The position numbers and the translations under genes were made by a program. Below are positions 48,150-60,639 of a stretch of 64,000 nt of DNA, piece by piece; within the stretch, counting starts at the first letter, position 1; every line of letters starts with the position of its first letter. Source of the DNA: Welwitschia mirabilis (lineage: Eukaryota; Gnetophyta; Gnetopsida; Welwitschiales). The DNA lies in the NCBI GenBank assembly GCA_051453625.1, contig JBOZIK010000001.1, positions 143,749,083 through 143,813,082 on the forward strand, in the 5' to 3' direction. The notes under the pieces were generated by a model. That model was not told the DNA's origin. It did not search any database and was given only the letters and a program-made list of their open reading frames with translations.

Positions 48150-48540
48150 ATCTAGTTGGGTATTATGAAAAAAAAAACTCAACTTATTTATCAACTCTTA
48201 AGTCTGAATATGTTGCTGCTGGAAATTATTGTGCTTAGTTACTTTGAATGAAGCAAATCTTAAAAGATTTTAAACTATCCATGAAAAGCATTCAATTTTT
48301 TTATGACCAAAAAATGTGTTATTAACATCTTGAAGAAGCCAATTCAGCATTTTAAGAATCAAATATATCTAGATCAGATATCATTTTCTTAGAGAGCATG
48401 TACAAAAGAAGGATCTCGTGCCATAATACATTAATACTAATGATTAACTTATTAATATCTTTACTAAACCACTAAGTGGTAATAGGATTATTAAATTGTA
48501 TAGAGACTTAGAGATTTAGCCTTATTTAATTACTTAAATC
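48150..48540 (+). pseudogene. E3 RNase H remnant
   Basis: STYLSTLKSEYVAAGNYCA matches ALSTAEAEYVAAG.CCAQ. MKQILKDFKLSMKSIQFFYD matches MKQTL.DFGI...I...CDN. The rest (INILKKPIQHF, LINIFTKPLSGN) matches ISKNPVQHSRTKHI and LADIFTKPL, with a frameshift between. pol ends near 48520. Confidence 0.85.
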
Positions 48541-50944
48541 ATTAGGTAATTACTCTCAAAATCTTAACTTCACATTATGATATTCTATGATTTGAAATAA
48601 TAGCTAGAGCATAAACCAATAAATTATGTGTGTGTCACTCTACCTTTGCTATGACAGTTTAATTATGATACTAGCTATAGAAATTTTGAAGTTTTTCATT
48701 TTTTAAAGAATATGTCTTTTAATAGAAGATCTCTATTATGGAGACATCTTTAGTTTATAGATGTCTAATTAGCAGATGTCTTTATATGTTAGATATTTTT
48801 AAAGTTCAGATATGTTTTCTTTAATTTTTTGAAATAAATGTTTTTGGATATGCAGATTTCTTTACAATATGTAGGTAACTCATAAAATTTATTCTTAGAA
48901 GACATATTTTGCAAGATATACATCTACTTGCATCATTTTAGATATCTTTAAAGTGGTAGACATCTTTTAAGAACTGTATCAGAAAATAAAACATGAGCCA
49001 AAATAAGGGTTTTAATGATTTTTATTTATGAAAGGGGTCACCATCTATTATTTTAAATCCTTCACTTAATAGATGTCCATTTTAGAGTTCCTTTTATCCT
49101 AGTTTTTCTTAGGTCTTTTTACATAAACATCTTGGATTTAAAAGAAGTTTTTTATAGTTAACACATTAGGCACTCTTTTCTTGATAAGTTATTTTTTTAC
49201 TCATTCTTTTATGTTTTCTTGTTAGAAGTTTAGACTTCCTATATTTTTCTTCAACAATGATAAGGATAAATCCCTATTACACCTCAAAGAATAAGGAACT
49301 TATCACAAAAACCTCCAGACCATAATATGAGCCATAGTTCTATCATGAGTTAACTGTAAATGTTTAAGACTTGGATTAGAAACTTCATTCTTATAGAATA
49401 GACTCTTAGGTTTCAAAAGCATAGGAAAGATTAAATTCTTACTTATTTCTCATTTCTTTGTTAGGACATGGTAGTTTAATTAGAGAAAGGCATTTCAGAT
49501 CTTATTGTTAGGGAATTCTATGTTAATATTCATAAGATAGATGATAACACTAAGACTTTTTAAACTTAATACAAGGTACTTCTCTATTTATTACACCNNN
49601 NNNNNNNAAAATTCCATGCTTGATATAGATGATTTGGAGCTTTCACAATTATATGTACATTCTTTTAAAGATATTTTCACTTGCTATTATATTAACATTT
49701 CATAATGTTCATTGAGTAATAGGCTTTTTTGGGAATTCGAGGATGAATTTTTATGAGAATGTAGAATGAAAAGATATGGTATTAGATGCATCTATTTTGA
49801 GTTAAATTATCTTTTATAACATAGTTATTCAGTAAGATAGCTATAGCTATTACAACTTAGTACAAACTTTTATCATCTATTAACTTCTCATAGGGATGAA
49901 GATTGATCTTGAATTCATTTTGTATATGGGTATTATTACACTTTTTCATAAGGGCTAGACCTTGGATCACCCTTGCTTGATTAGATTAATTATTAGTAAT
50001 TATAGCATTTTAATTCCATAGGTCAATTTCATTTATCCTAAAAATCCACTTTTAGAGTTTAGTAAAAAATGGTAAACACCAATACTAGTAGGTGAAGGCA
50101 TAAGAAGGAGACTTTTTTAGGCATATTTTAAGTGCTCTTAATCTAAAGCTATTCATAGTTTATCATCCATAAAAAAGGGTCTTAAGGCTATTGCTAAGAT
50201 GGTAGGAATGATTAAATAAAATCTCTTAAGGTTGAAGAATAATTTTTTCATCACCAATAAGAGAGAGACTCAAATAGGTAGTTGGGAATCCATGGAAACT
50301 CCTACTTGATATGATTTAGAGGAGAAATCAAAGGAAAATGTACCTCCAATACTTTCTACTATAGGATTTGACTCAAGCCATGAAATAAATTTTGATTCAT
50401 TAGAATCCACAATAAAGAAGGCATAGGCATAAGGATAGCACCATGCTCTAGCATAGGTACAAGGGAAGAATTAAACTCCAACATAGGCACTAGGAAAGGA
50501 CTAGGTAAACTCTAAGAGTTTTAATAACTAGCCTTTTATCGTTTGTAGGCCTAATCATAAATTACCTATTTGCCATCCTACATAACCTCCATCTTCATCT
50601 TGCCTTCTATCTACATCAACAACTCTCACAATTCCCATTCATGCTTCACCTCTTAGCACTGCTCCATCTCTTAATACCACTCCATCCATAGCTTATAGTT
50701 TTATAGGAATAGCTACTGTTGGCTTTTTTGGCACTTTTGCTACTCCTCAGACAAACTCAAATATGAAAATATGAATCTCTTAGGGACAAGATAAGTCATC
50801 ATAGCAACCATATAGGAAGTGACATACATCTCTACCCATCTCTTCTTCTTATTACATCATCCAGACCTCTATCACTAGGGATAGTAATGGTGATAGCGAT
50901 GATGTAGGAGATTGTACTTAGTATACTAGTGACTCGGCTATTAG
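48540..50944 (+). pseudogene. E3 envelope-like 3' region
   Basis: About 2.4 kb separates pol and the 3' LTR. 48720-49130 repeats AGACATCT/AGATGTCT words and looks noncoding. 49470-50120 reads as a decayed frame with ISDLIVREFYVNIHKIDDN and, later, YYNLVQTFIIY.LL, a pattern seen in the extra 3' frame of SIRE-like elements. 50586-50771 is about 62 codons without a stop: a Ser/Thr/Pro-rich stretch (STSTTLTIP, ASPLSTAPSLNTTPS) followed by a hydrophobic segment (SFIGIATVGFFGTFA). A surface-type domain with a membrane segment is possible, but the homology is not secure. A 10-base gap lies at 49598-49607. Confidence 0.5.
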
Positions 50945-52120
50945 TGATTATCTTCGTTAATAGGAAAAGACATCTATAATGACAAATACATCTCTACTGA
51001 ATGAAGATGCTGAGAAAATGAAAAGATATCTATTAAATTAAAGAAGTCTGTACTATTTCATTTGATGGAAGATGTCAATAAAGTTAAAGACATTTGTTCT
51101 AAACTGAAAGAGGTAATAAAGATAAGTTTTATTTTGATGATTTATCTACATTTTAGAGAATCAAGCAGGTTTTACACCTTGAATTCATGATTACTAAGGG
51201 TCGTAGATATAGCAGTTCAATTTTTGTTAAAATTTGGGTAGTTTGACCAAAGGCCTCTTTCAAGGTAAAGATATATGCTTGATAGAGATGTCTACTTTCA
51301 AAGATATCTATCTTAAAAATTTAATGAAAAATACAATAGCCATTAAATGGACCAAACTTAGGCATTTCTATCCATTGCAAAGTATTTAAATATTTTCAAA
51401 CAACTATCTCTCCAAGGTAAAGGTAAGAAAGACATCAAAAGTATAAAGGGCATAAAGAGAAAAGGAAAATATGTTACTCATATAAGTAACTATCATTATA
51501 CATGAAGCTTTTAGCTATCTTTTTAAAAAAGGAATATCTTATAAATATATTGCTGAATCATTTACAATAGCTTCACTACTTTAATCTAAGATACTCATGA
51601 GTGATAACAATAAGGAAGAGCTCTAACATTTCATCAAAGTAAAATATCTTTAGTCTTATTGTTTCTTTAGTTATCATTACTTATTAGCACTTAAATTACA
51701 AGGACTATCATATTTTTGAACACATACATTGGAGTCCATTTCTTACTTTTATTCTTAGGATTTCTTACTAGAATTTCCAAATTGTAAGATAATCCTTGTA
51801 TGAATGTACTTTTATAAGTGCTTGTGAGAATATTTATATTTTAATTTGTTGTAAATTCCTAAGTAAAAGAGATTGATATCTTTTGATGATTATCTTAGTT
51901 GCATGTAAGGTTAGTGATGCTCCAAAACCACTATCTTTGAAGGTTAAGAATATCTAAAGTGTAAGAGAAAGCTACCCTCTATGTATGAACATACCTAGCA
52001 TGGAGAAAAACATTAATTTAATAAGATCTTTATTGTGTAAAGTTTAATCTAATTTTAGTAGCATTTTTTTATTTGGTAAATCTTATTCACCTCTCCCATC
52101 TAAGTTCAATGATCCTCAAG
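50945..52120 (+). repeat. E3 3' LTR
   Basis: This pairs with 42651-43812 and ends ATCCTCAAG. TAAAG follows as the target copy. It is slightly less decayed than the left copy. Confidence 0.87.
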
Positions 52121-52126
52121 TAAAGA

Positions 52127-52175
52127 AAACAAAATAGCAAAATTATTTCATTAGAATTTCCCTTATTTAATGTGA
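52127..52175 (+). repeat. flank repeat, second copy
   Basis: About 26 bases (GCAAAATTATTTCATTA.AATTTCCC) are nearly identical to 42409-42434, with similar sequence on either side over about 50 bases. The two copies lie on opposite sides of E3, in direct orientation. Confidence 0.8.
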
Positions 52176-52179
52176 AACA

Positions 52180-52755
52180 GGGAGAACTTCACATTAGAAA
52201 TAATATAAAAATAAATAAATATATCTTCTTCTTGGAATTATGGTGCTTTTTCTAAAGGAATATTAATGGCAAAGTAACTAAAAGACTAGAATGAAGGATC
52301 ATTCCTATGAACATAAAATGAATGGAATCTTTTATTATCTAATGATTTGATAGTAGAACCATTTATTTCTTAAATCTATTATCTAAGTGTTAGTAGAGAT
52401 AAGACTAAATTGCATCCTTCATTTTATGGATTCTAGCAATTAAATTTTAAAGTTTTAATTTATGAGCTTGTTTTTCATGCATGTGTTCTTGAAATTAAGC
52501 ATTTGCTGTAAAGACAAGAAATGGGTAAAATTCATTCAAGATAACAATAATAATATTATTTATTAGGAAATAAAAATTTGAAATTTTAAAAAAAATTATG
52601 AGAAAGTGAAGTATTATTGATAATATGGACAAGGATATAAAGAATTAATAGATTTTATTTCTTTAATATTTTCAAAATATTTTTATTTGTAAGTATTCTT
52701 ATTAAATTTTTAAAAAGTCATAAATGAATATATAACATAAGATTAAAATTTTAAC
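52180..52755. other. AT-rich interval, no clear gene
   Basis: It probably belongs to the 3' part of the minus-strand gypsy remnant whose integrase lies at 52760-53210. No domain was recognised. Confidence 0.4.
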
Positions 52756-52759
52756 ATGT

Positions 52760-53210
52760 TTGTTGTTTATTTTATATTTAAAATAAGATCATCAAGATTA
52801 TATTCTTTAGGTTTAACATATGAACTCTAAGCTTTGCTAATTTTATTTTAGTATATTTGATTTGTTTCTAAAGATTCTTATCACTTTCATCAAGAGTTTC
52901 TAACTAAGCTAGCATGATTATTTTTCTCTTAATGAGTAATTTATAAACTGTTTATCAATTTTTTCAATGTTAAAATTTGAATTTGAGCTAGGATAACTAC
53001 ATTAGTACTGGAAACTAATTCAAAATGTGAGTTTCTAATAGTTATATTTAGAGAATTATAATAAGCTCATATAGTATAACTAAGCTTTTAATGATAAGAT
53101 TTTGGATTATGTTATAATAATTTTTCCAAAAGATTGATAATAATCTTATTAGTATATTTGTTTTATTCATTTATCTAAGGATGAATCATGTTAGATAATG
53201 AGTGATTTAT
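52760..53210 (-). pseudogene. Ty3/gypsy integrase C-terminal remnant (E5a)
   Basis: The minus strand reads NKYTNKIIINLLEKLL, KLSYTI.AYYNSLNITIRNS and FELVSSTNVVIPAQIQILTL, then SYVKPKEYNLDDLIL. This matches gypsy (Tat/Retand-type) integrase: ANK.I..ILEKM...WHEKLP.ALWAYRTS.RTSTG.TPF.LVYG..AV.P.EI.IPSL and KVRPR.F..GDLVL. No LTR for this element was located. Upstream domains should lie at higher coordinates but are not readable. Confidence 0.72.
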
Positions 53211-56180
53211 GTAAATCATTCAATTCAGAGGGTAGGAGTGAATGAGTTCTAAATAAAATAATTATAGTATAATAAAATATTAGTAGCTATCTAAAATAAA
53301 GTTCATGTAAGGGAGTAATGGAACTCTCATAAAGATAATGTTATTTCTTAACTTGGATACTCTACACTTAGGAGGTTGAACCTAGCACACTTCTAGATCT
53401 TTTCTACTTATTATAAAACTATGATTTATGGCTTATCCCTCACTTTATGAAACCTAGTACAAAGGATTTTTTCTTTGAAAGGTAGATAATTTAACTCCTT
53501 AGCATACTGATAACTTGGAATTTCACCTAGGCCCAATAACATGCAAGCCTTTTAAAGATTAAAAATTAGTTAAAATGGAATGCAGAACTACAAATATTGT
53601 CTCAATTAAATTTCCACCCTTAAGTAAATATACAATAAAAAAGAAAGTTTAAAAGTGAGAAAGTATAATAACAAAATAAGTTTTCTTACTAAAATTTTAA
53701 AGAAGTAGTAAAATGATATCATTTTATTTTTCCTTCTTCATGAAAGAATAAATCCTTATATACAAGAGAATAAAATTCTTGTTCTATGAAATGGTGTCTT
53801 ACTACTTTCCTTAATACTTTCTTCTTGACTTTTCTTTTTAGTTTCTTCTTTGCTTGTTCTTGTGCCTTTTGATTTTTAATCTATTTAATGTCAATTAGTT
53901 TTCTTAGATATTTATTTTAAATTTTCTTAATTTTATTTGCTTATTTTTTCTACTTAGAATTTTGGTTTATTTTCATATGAAAACTTTCTACCAGTTCTTT
54001 TCTTGAAGGATGACATGCAAACTAAATACATTTGCATTTTTAGTGCCTATCTTATTTTTTTATTTTAACTTGTAGTAGACATACTCAAATTTTATAGACA
54101 TATTTAAATGTTATAGACATCTATGTTAAGAATAGATATCTTTAGTCTATAGCTTTTTCTATTATTCTTTTTAATTTAAGTAAGAAATTTATAGGTATAG
54201 GTATGTTTAGTACCTAGTAGTCCTTTATCAGTTTCTTATGCTTAAGTAACATGTAGTCAAATTTAGTAAACGTTTTCTATTAGGCTCTCTAAATCAATAA
54301 AGTCATCTTTTTTACTATAAATGTTAGGATGATCTATAGACATATTTAATATCTATAAACATCCTCTAATAAAAGTCATTTAATTTAGTTAAGATATCCC
54401 CTATTTTATAATATTCTTGTTGACCTTCCCTACTACCTTTGTAATTTTACTGAGTCCTTTCCTAATAAAAGATGACATCTATGATTCAACTAATCTAGAT
54501 CTCTTTAGTAATAGTTTATGAAAGCTAGTACCTTTTCCTTTTTATTTGGATGATTTCTTCTTTTTCTCAAATCTAGATAGTGGTTATTTTCCTTGATTAA
54601 ATTACAAGATTAAATAGCTATTCTATCATTTGAAACAAGTAGATTTATTAAGAGGGAATTTTCAAAATTCTAAGCATGATGAAATCATAAAGCCATATCT
54701 TGAGAAATAACACATATAATGTCTATACAAAAGTTGGCTAATAAATAGTAAATCATAAACATCTGCATAACAACATCATAGCTACAACTTCCAACTCTTA
54801 ATAGCATTATAAAACACATTAGGATTAAAGTAGATGCATTATGAGTCATATATTTCTATTTAAGGCATTCCTCAAGAGTAATATGAGGATATCCAAATTA
54901 TGAAGTTATTTTCTAGTAAATTTAATAATGTTATTTATAAGAATTATCTTGAAAGTGGAAACATAGAATGGAAGAACATTTAAAATATCAAGAACAAGGA
55001 AGTTATTTACAAACTATAAAGTTATGTAAAGTAGTTGACCACTTGCTTGAGTTGAGAAGGTACTATCACCATCATCAGTCTCATAAATGTGCTATAAAAC
55101 TATCTAATAATATGATTTAGTATAATTTGTAAGAGATTAATTAGCTTTTACTAGCCAATGTTCTTAAAGAAATGATGAATCTAGGTTTGTTTACCAGGTT
55201 TAAATCCTCATGTCCCTTTATAGTGATATTTATAAGATTCCAATTATTATATATTTTAGTTATGCTTAAATTTATGAATGTAAAGTCATATCTATTTTCT
55301 TGATCCACTTCTTTGACATTCTTAGTTTTTAATGCTTTTTTAGAACTTTCTATGTCTTTTGTCTAAACCATTTTTAAAATGTAGAGCTAAATCCAAAGAA
55401 TCACATAAAAACTATAATATGAAAAGAATATTGAAGCCTTTTGAGGAAGTAAATGCTTTTAGCTTAGTAGAAGACATCTTGAATTAGTTAAAATTTTACA
55501 ATATAGAGTTAGAGAGTCTAAAATAGAATACCTTTATCTTATAAATCTTAGAATGAAGATTTAAGAGATTTTTTCCCCCTATTTTAAAAGATGTCTATTT
55601 ATAACTTTCATAGCACTTTAACCTAATTTATAGACATCCTTGGACTTAAAAACATCTAAAAGATGTAAGATGGAGATCTATAACATTGAAGACATCTACG
55701 CTAAATTAAACCTAGAAAAAACACAATGTTAATAATAGATGTTAATTACCTTAGAAGAAGTATATAACATATGAATACATCTATGCAATAGGAAGTATTT
55801 ATACAAAAATCCATAGGTGATGTTTAAAATTAAATATCTAATCACCAAAAAATATCTTAACCATTAAATTATGTAGAACCAAAGATTACATAGTAGACAT
55901 CTACAATAAGCTAAGACACATATCACATGTAGAAATGTCTATAAAATGGAATACATCTATATAAAGATGCACAACAAAATTTAAAAAAAAAAATGTTACA
56001 TGTATGATAGACCTATTATTAATGGATGACAACTCTAAAAAAATAATGATTAATGAAATTAACTACTTCAATTGATAGGAATATTACATACTTCTAATTT
56101 ATCTAATTAGGATTGGACTAATTCCCAAATATATACACTTTATTAACTCATATTACATAACTAATGAATAATTTCTATCA
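53211..56180. other. mixed decayed repeat sequence
   Basis: No protein-like frame was identified with confidence. AGACATCT/AGATGTCT words recur at about 54080-54360 and 55590-55960, as in the LTR and 3' region of E3, so part is probably LTR or 3' sequence of a related copia element. The plus-strand frame near 54970-55400 is fairly open but matches nothing I know. Confidence 0.4.
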
Positions 56181-56189
56181 TTGTTAACA

Positions 56190-57060
56190 TCTCTAAAACT
56201 TTTAAATTCCATCTTAGATACTTTATGTAGCATGCCCATAGAATTATCATAGTGACTTCATTGTTTTGACATCAATATAGGGGCTTCTGATGATATTTCT
56301 AGGAGAGGGTGCTCTCTTTAATCTAATCATTTTAGGAGGCTTTGGTATGCTTGTCTTATTATCATCATCTATGTCACTATCAAAGTCAAATTGTTTTACC
56401 TTAGAGCTATGTTTATTTCATTCATTGTTGTCTTGATCATCATATAAATATAAGAAGAACTATGTATATTAGCATCATTAATTTTTACATTTATTATTTG
56501 TTCTTTGAATAAAGTTCATTTTTTGAAAACTTTGTGAGCTTTGCTAAGCATAGAACATCCAAGAAACATACCTTCATTAGCCTTGGAATTAAAATTTTTA
56601 AGTTGATCCTTTTCATTCTAAATATAACATTTAAATCAAAATAATTCAAGTAACTTATTGATGGTTTCTTATCATACCATAGCTCACATGGGATCTTGAC
56701 TATGAACTATCTTAGTAGAACATAATTTAAAAGATACAGACAATGTTCATAACTTTAGTCTAAAAGTGATAAGCTACTTTCTAATCATGCAACATGATTT
56801 TTAACATTTAAATTAGATATATATTTTTATGTTTTGTAATTCCATTTTATTATAGTATACTTGAAGCCAAAAATTGATTATATATAATGTGTCGCTTATT
56901 GAATTATAAAAGCACGTATTCTTGAATTTTGCATTGTAGTCATTTAGATGATCTTAATGTGGTACTAATGAACCCAAATATTGGAACTATTTATACCCAT
57001 TTATGACATAAAAATAAGTAGAATTATGGAATTATATGTACTATTACAGTCTTAATCTTA
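56190..57060 (-). pseudogene. Ty1/copia integrase C-terminal remnant (E5b)
   Basis: The minus strand reads NEKDQLKNFNSKANEGMFLG, CSMLSKAHKVFKK, matching copia N.KD.LGKFD.KSDEGIFLGYS..SKAYRVFNKRT. Before it, MLKIMLHD, KVMNIVCIF and VSYGMIRNHQ correspond to RTML.E....WAEAVNTACYI and PYELW..RKP. After it comes an acidic linker, DFDSDIDDDNKTSIPKPP, like the region between integrase and RT. RT does not follow, so the element is truncated or internally deleted. Orientation is opposite to E3. Confidence 0.78.
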
Positions 57061-57950
57061 TATATCTATCATGAATATATTTTGTTAAGGAAGATCTTAA
57101 AGGATAAAGTTTAATTTGAATTATGAAGTCTATGTTAGGTTGCTAAAGATGACTTCCTATAGAAAATGATGTCTCTATAAGATTTATTAAGATTAGTTCT
57201 TAGAATAATAAAATACTTTACTAACTTATCTAATTAATTATGTATATAAAATACAAGATTTAGGACATAAGAAAAGTATTAAATTAATTCTTTACAATGC
57301 CTATTTATAAGTAATATTGTATCTTAATTACCTACTCAATAATATGTGTACGAGAAAGAGAAGAGATTATATTAATTTTTTGGTCATATAATAGTTTATA
57401 ATAATTTTTAATATGAAAATAAAGTAAAATAACATTCCAAAAGATAACTTTTTAGTTTTGCAATATTTAAAATAATAATATAAGCATAATTATTTTTGAA
57501 AATGTAATTCTTATGCTATATTAAATAAACTAACTACAATTAGTATTTTTATCATGTCTAGCTTCTAGAGGTTTAAAACTTTTAAGAAATTTTAAAGTTA
57601 AATAAATTAATTTTTATTTTTAAAAATGAATAATTAAATAAAAGAAGAGAGAAGAAGAAGAATATAAATAAATAAACAAATAAATAGTAAAAGAAAATAG
57701 ATGATAATTAAGAATAAGTGTAGCATTATTATTCAACTTTTAGTTGTTTATCTTAAATATAAAAATAAGGTTTTGCATATTACTATTAGTTATAGAAATA
57801 TTTTATTATAATGGTTTACTCTTATTTATTAGTTTGGCTTTGAAAGTTCACTTAAGATGGTTTAGTTTTCTTATAGTTCACGTATTGTTTATGTTATAAT
57901 AATTTTATTATTTTAGAAATTAACTCATCTTGATTTATCTTTAATAGTTA
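57061..57950. other. AT-rich interval, no gene seen
   Basis: It holds simple A/T-rich runs and ATT repeats near 57970. It probably contains the N-terminal side of the copia remnant and the start of the E4 LTR. No borders were visible. Confidence 0.4.
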
Positions 57951-59374
57951 AAGTTATTCTTCAAAATATATTATTATTGTTATTATTACTATTATTGAGA
58001 CCCAGTGGCTAGGAATGAAAAAGATTAAGAAAAGGAAACTTGAACTACTTGTAGAAATTAATCCTTATAGTTAGTTTATAGTTATAAATAGAAAGTCCTT
58101 AGGTGAATAGAAATACAAAAGAAACCTTACTATCGTGGAGTCTATTGAAGTCATTATGAGTTTCTATTTGAGTTGGTGAATCTTTAATTCTAGAACAAGT
58201 ATGGCCTAAGGTTTCTTTGTTATAATTTGAATGGTGTAGATGGCCTTTGCATTTCTTTCTTCCATTTTATATGGTTTTAGGTTTCTTATGTACTTGCATG
58301 GTCTATGAATTATTCTTGAATCTTATTACTTTTAACTATATCATCATTAAAAAAAATTATATTATTTATCTCATGGATGTGTAATGCTAAAATTTGTATT
58401 TCCCCTATATAATGAACCTTTGATTTTAATCAGCCCCTTTATATGTCTATTTTTAAGTCATTCATATAAGACTTAAGAGTTGACCATGAACTTGAAACTT
58501 TTATTTTTTCAAATAAGAGGATTAAAACTGACTAGGNNNNNNNNNNGACTAGGATAATCCATTTTACTAAGCTCAAGGGAAAGTCCTCTATTATTATCTC
58601 ATGGCTATGGGAGTGGATTACCATAGCGACAAAGGGAAAAAAGTGCACATTTTATATAATGATAATTTAAGATAAGATATGTAAGTATTGATAAAAGATA
58701 TTATATAATTTCTATTCCCTTTTTATTATAAGTAGGATGCCTTTATAGCTATTATCCTTACCTTAGGTCATATTGGAGACTATGATGGGCATAGTTATCA
58801 CACCATACTGATAATGTCTAATTCTTGATCTTAGCATGGCCTCTGAAAATTAGTGAACATTGTAGCCAAGAGCTGGTTTATTGCATTTAGGATACATTGA
58901 TAAAATATTTGTTATTATTAATTATCATCTATATCATATTACTAAATAGTGTTATATTTGTTTAAAATCCTAATTACTTGTTTATGTTTCATTCATGTGA
59001 ATTGCATTACTATATACAAGTGATTGATCATTTAGTTCAAAATAATAAAACTAGATGTCTTTATTTGGCTCTATTACTTATGTACTGAGTACTATAATAA
59101 GCTTATTATAGTGTGGTCATCCATATGGTGTTTTGAAATTTTTCTTAATTTTATTTAAAACACATACTCTTAGATCTATGTAGTGGAAAATGGGAATAAC
59201 ATACATCCATTTCCATATAAATGTCTACTGAAATTTCATTTTTTCATTATAAAACACAAGCAATGAATTCTTGATATATGTATTAATTTCTAAAATAAAT
59301 TTTATTTGTATCTCATATTATAAAGTTAGAAATATAAAATTTTTAATTTCTAGGTTTAAACTGAGGATGTTACA
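57950..59374 (+). repeat. E4 5' LTR
   Basis: Landmarks shared with the LTR copies at 11.9-14.65 kb are GACCCAGTGGCTAGG (58000), TATAAATAG and CTTA(C)CTTAGGTCATA..GAGACTATGA (58765). It ends GGATGTTACA at 59374. A 10-base gap lies at 58537-58546, with GACTAGG on both sides. The minisatellite present in the other copy is absent here. Confidence 0.78.
58083..58091 (+). promoter_or_regulatory. E4 LTR TATA box
   Basis: TATAAATAG lies about 80 bases after the CAGTGGC landmark; the equivalent box in copy b lies at 12966-12974. Confidence 0.6.
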
Positions 59375-59377
59375 TTT

Positions 59378-59394
59378 TGATATTAGAGCGGTGA
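59378..59394 (+). promoter_or_regulatory. E4 primer-binding site (tRNA-Met)
   Basis: TGATATTAGAGCGGTGA is two transitions from TGGTATCAGAGCGGTGA, a common gypsy primer site. It lies three bases after the LTR end. Confidence 0.85.
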
Positions 59395-59639
59395 TTACCT
59401 GTTTCATCTTATGTAAGAAGTAAATGTTACATTATTATATCAAAGAATAGGTTTATAATACTAGCTAGGCTTATTTTTTATGAGTTTTTTAAGGAATGTA
59501 TCTAATATGTGAGTAACTAGCAACATGAACTAATTAATAAGTTTAACTAATAAATCCTAGAACAAAAGTAGTACCTCCTACAGATGTGAGATCTCTATTA
59601 ATGTAAGCCATTTGGTAAATGAACTATAGGAAATTAGTA

Positions 59640-60150
59640 GAAGAGATGATGAAGATTCAATCAAGAAATTAATAATGAAGCTTAGACAAACTACTTCATC
59701 TATCCTTGATGGGTTTAATAACATAGTTGAAGCAAAGGATTGGTTGATTTTGGCAAATAGGAAATCAAAATTTTTTACTATTACCTTAGCTCAAAAAGTC
59801 ATATTAGCCATGAATTAGTTTAAAAAGAATGTAGCCTTGTGATGAAATGCAAAGACAGTGCAACCATCTTCTCTTGAGTAATTAACCTAGAAGGAATTTA
59901 AAGAATGATTTAGAGATAGATACAAACCTAAGTATTATAAAAATACAAGGGATGAGGATTTTTATAGCCTAAAGTAGAGATCTATAACTATAGCTTAGTA
60001 TAAAATTAAGCTTATAAATCTATTAAGATATGTATCAAAGATAGAAATAAGTGAAGCTGTAAAGGTATAAAGGTTAAAATTTTATGAAGAACTTGAAGAA
60101 TGATAGGCTTATAGAGAAATATTGAAATGATAGCAAATATTTTAGATTAA
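59640..60150 (+). pseudogene. E4 gag remnant
   Basis: The plus strand reads EAKDWLILANRKSKFFTI, LAQKVILAMN, NAKTVQPSSLE.LT.KEFKE, RDRYKPKYYKNTRDEDFYSL and ITIA.YKIKLINLLRYVSKI. This is the retrotransposon Gag domain (A..W...LE..F......QKV..A...L...A..WW.A......LTW.EFKE.F...Y.P...R...E.EF..L.QG.MTV.EY...F..L.RF.P). Stops replace Trp, Gln and Arg codons. A zinc knuckle is not readable. Confidence 0.83.
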
Positions 60151-60639
60151 AAAAGGAAACTTATAGGATAATGAGAAGATGCCAATAAGGAAGATATCCT
60201 TCTTTAAGAATACTAAAGTATCTATGGGAAGTGGATGATCTAATATTAGAGGTAAACAACCCCAAGCCCAAAGAAGGGAAAACTGACTTTAAGGCCATCA
60301 AAATCTACACTATTCTAATGGATTAAAATTTAATACTCCAAAAGGACTAGATGTTATTATTATGGAGGATCTTATTTGATTAACAACTACCCTTAGAAGA
60401 CGAAAGAGGAAAGAGCCAAAATAGACATCAAGAAGTTATATGCATCAATATCTAAAAAAAATTCTCATCATTAGTGATCTTGGAAATTATAAGTATCTTA
60501 CTCAAGTATTTCATTAGAATTTTACTAGACTAGGATGAACATATTTTTTTACCTTTTGAATATATATTTTTACCTTTTGTGTGATAACTTAGAGATTATT
60601 ATTATTATTAGAAAGTAGCAAATAAATAGTTGTAAAACT

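Larger units (their letters stand above)
42651..52120 (+). mobile_element. E3: complete but decayed Ty1/copia element, SIRE/Maximus-like
   Basis: The LTRs are 42651-43812 and 50945-52120. A primer site (43813-43830), gag, protease, integrase, RT and RNase H follow in copia order on the plus strand. About 2.4 kb of extra sequence with an envelope-like remnant lies between pol and the 3' LTR. TAAAG at 42646-42650 and 52121-52125 is the target duplication. Length (9.5 kb) and the extra 3' region fit SIRE/Maximus. The RT active site reads YMDD, but the protease site and many other codons are lost, so it is dead. Confidence 0.88.
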
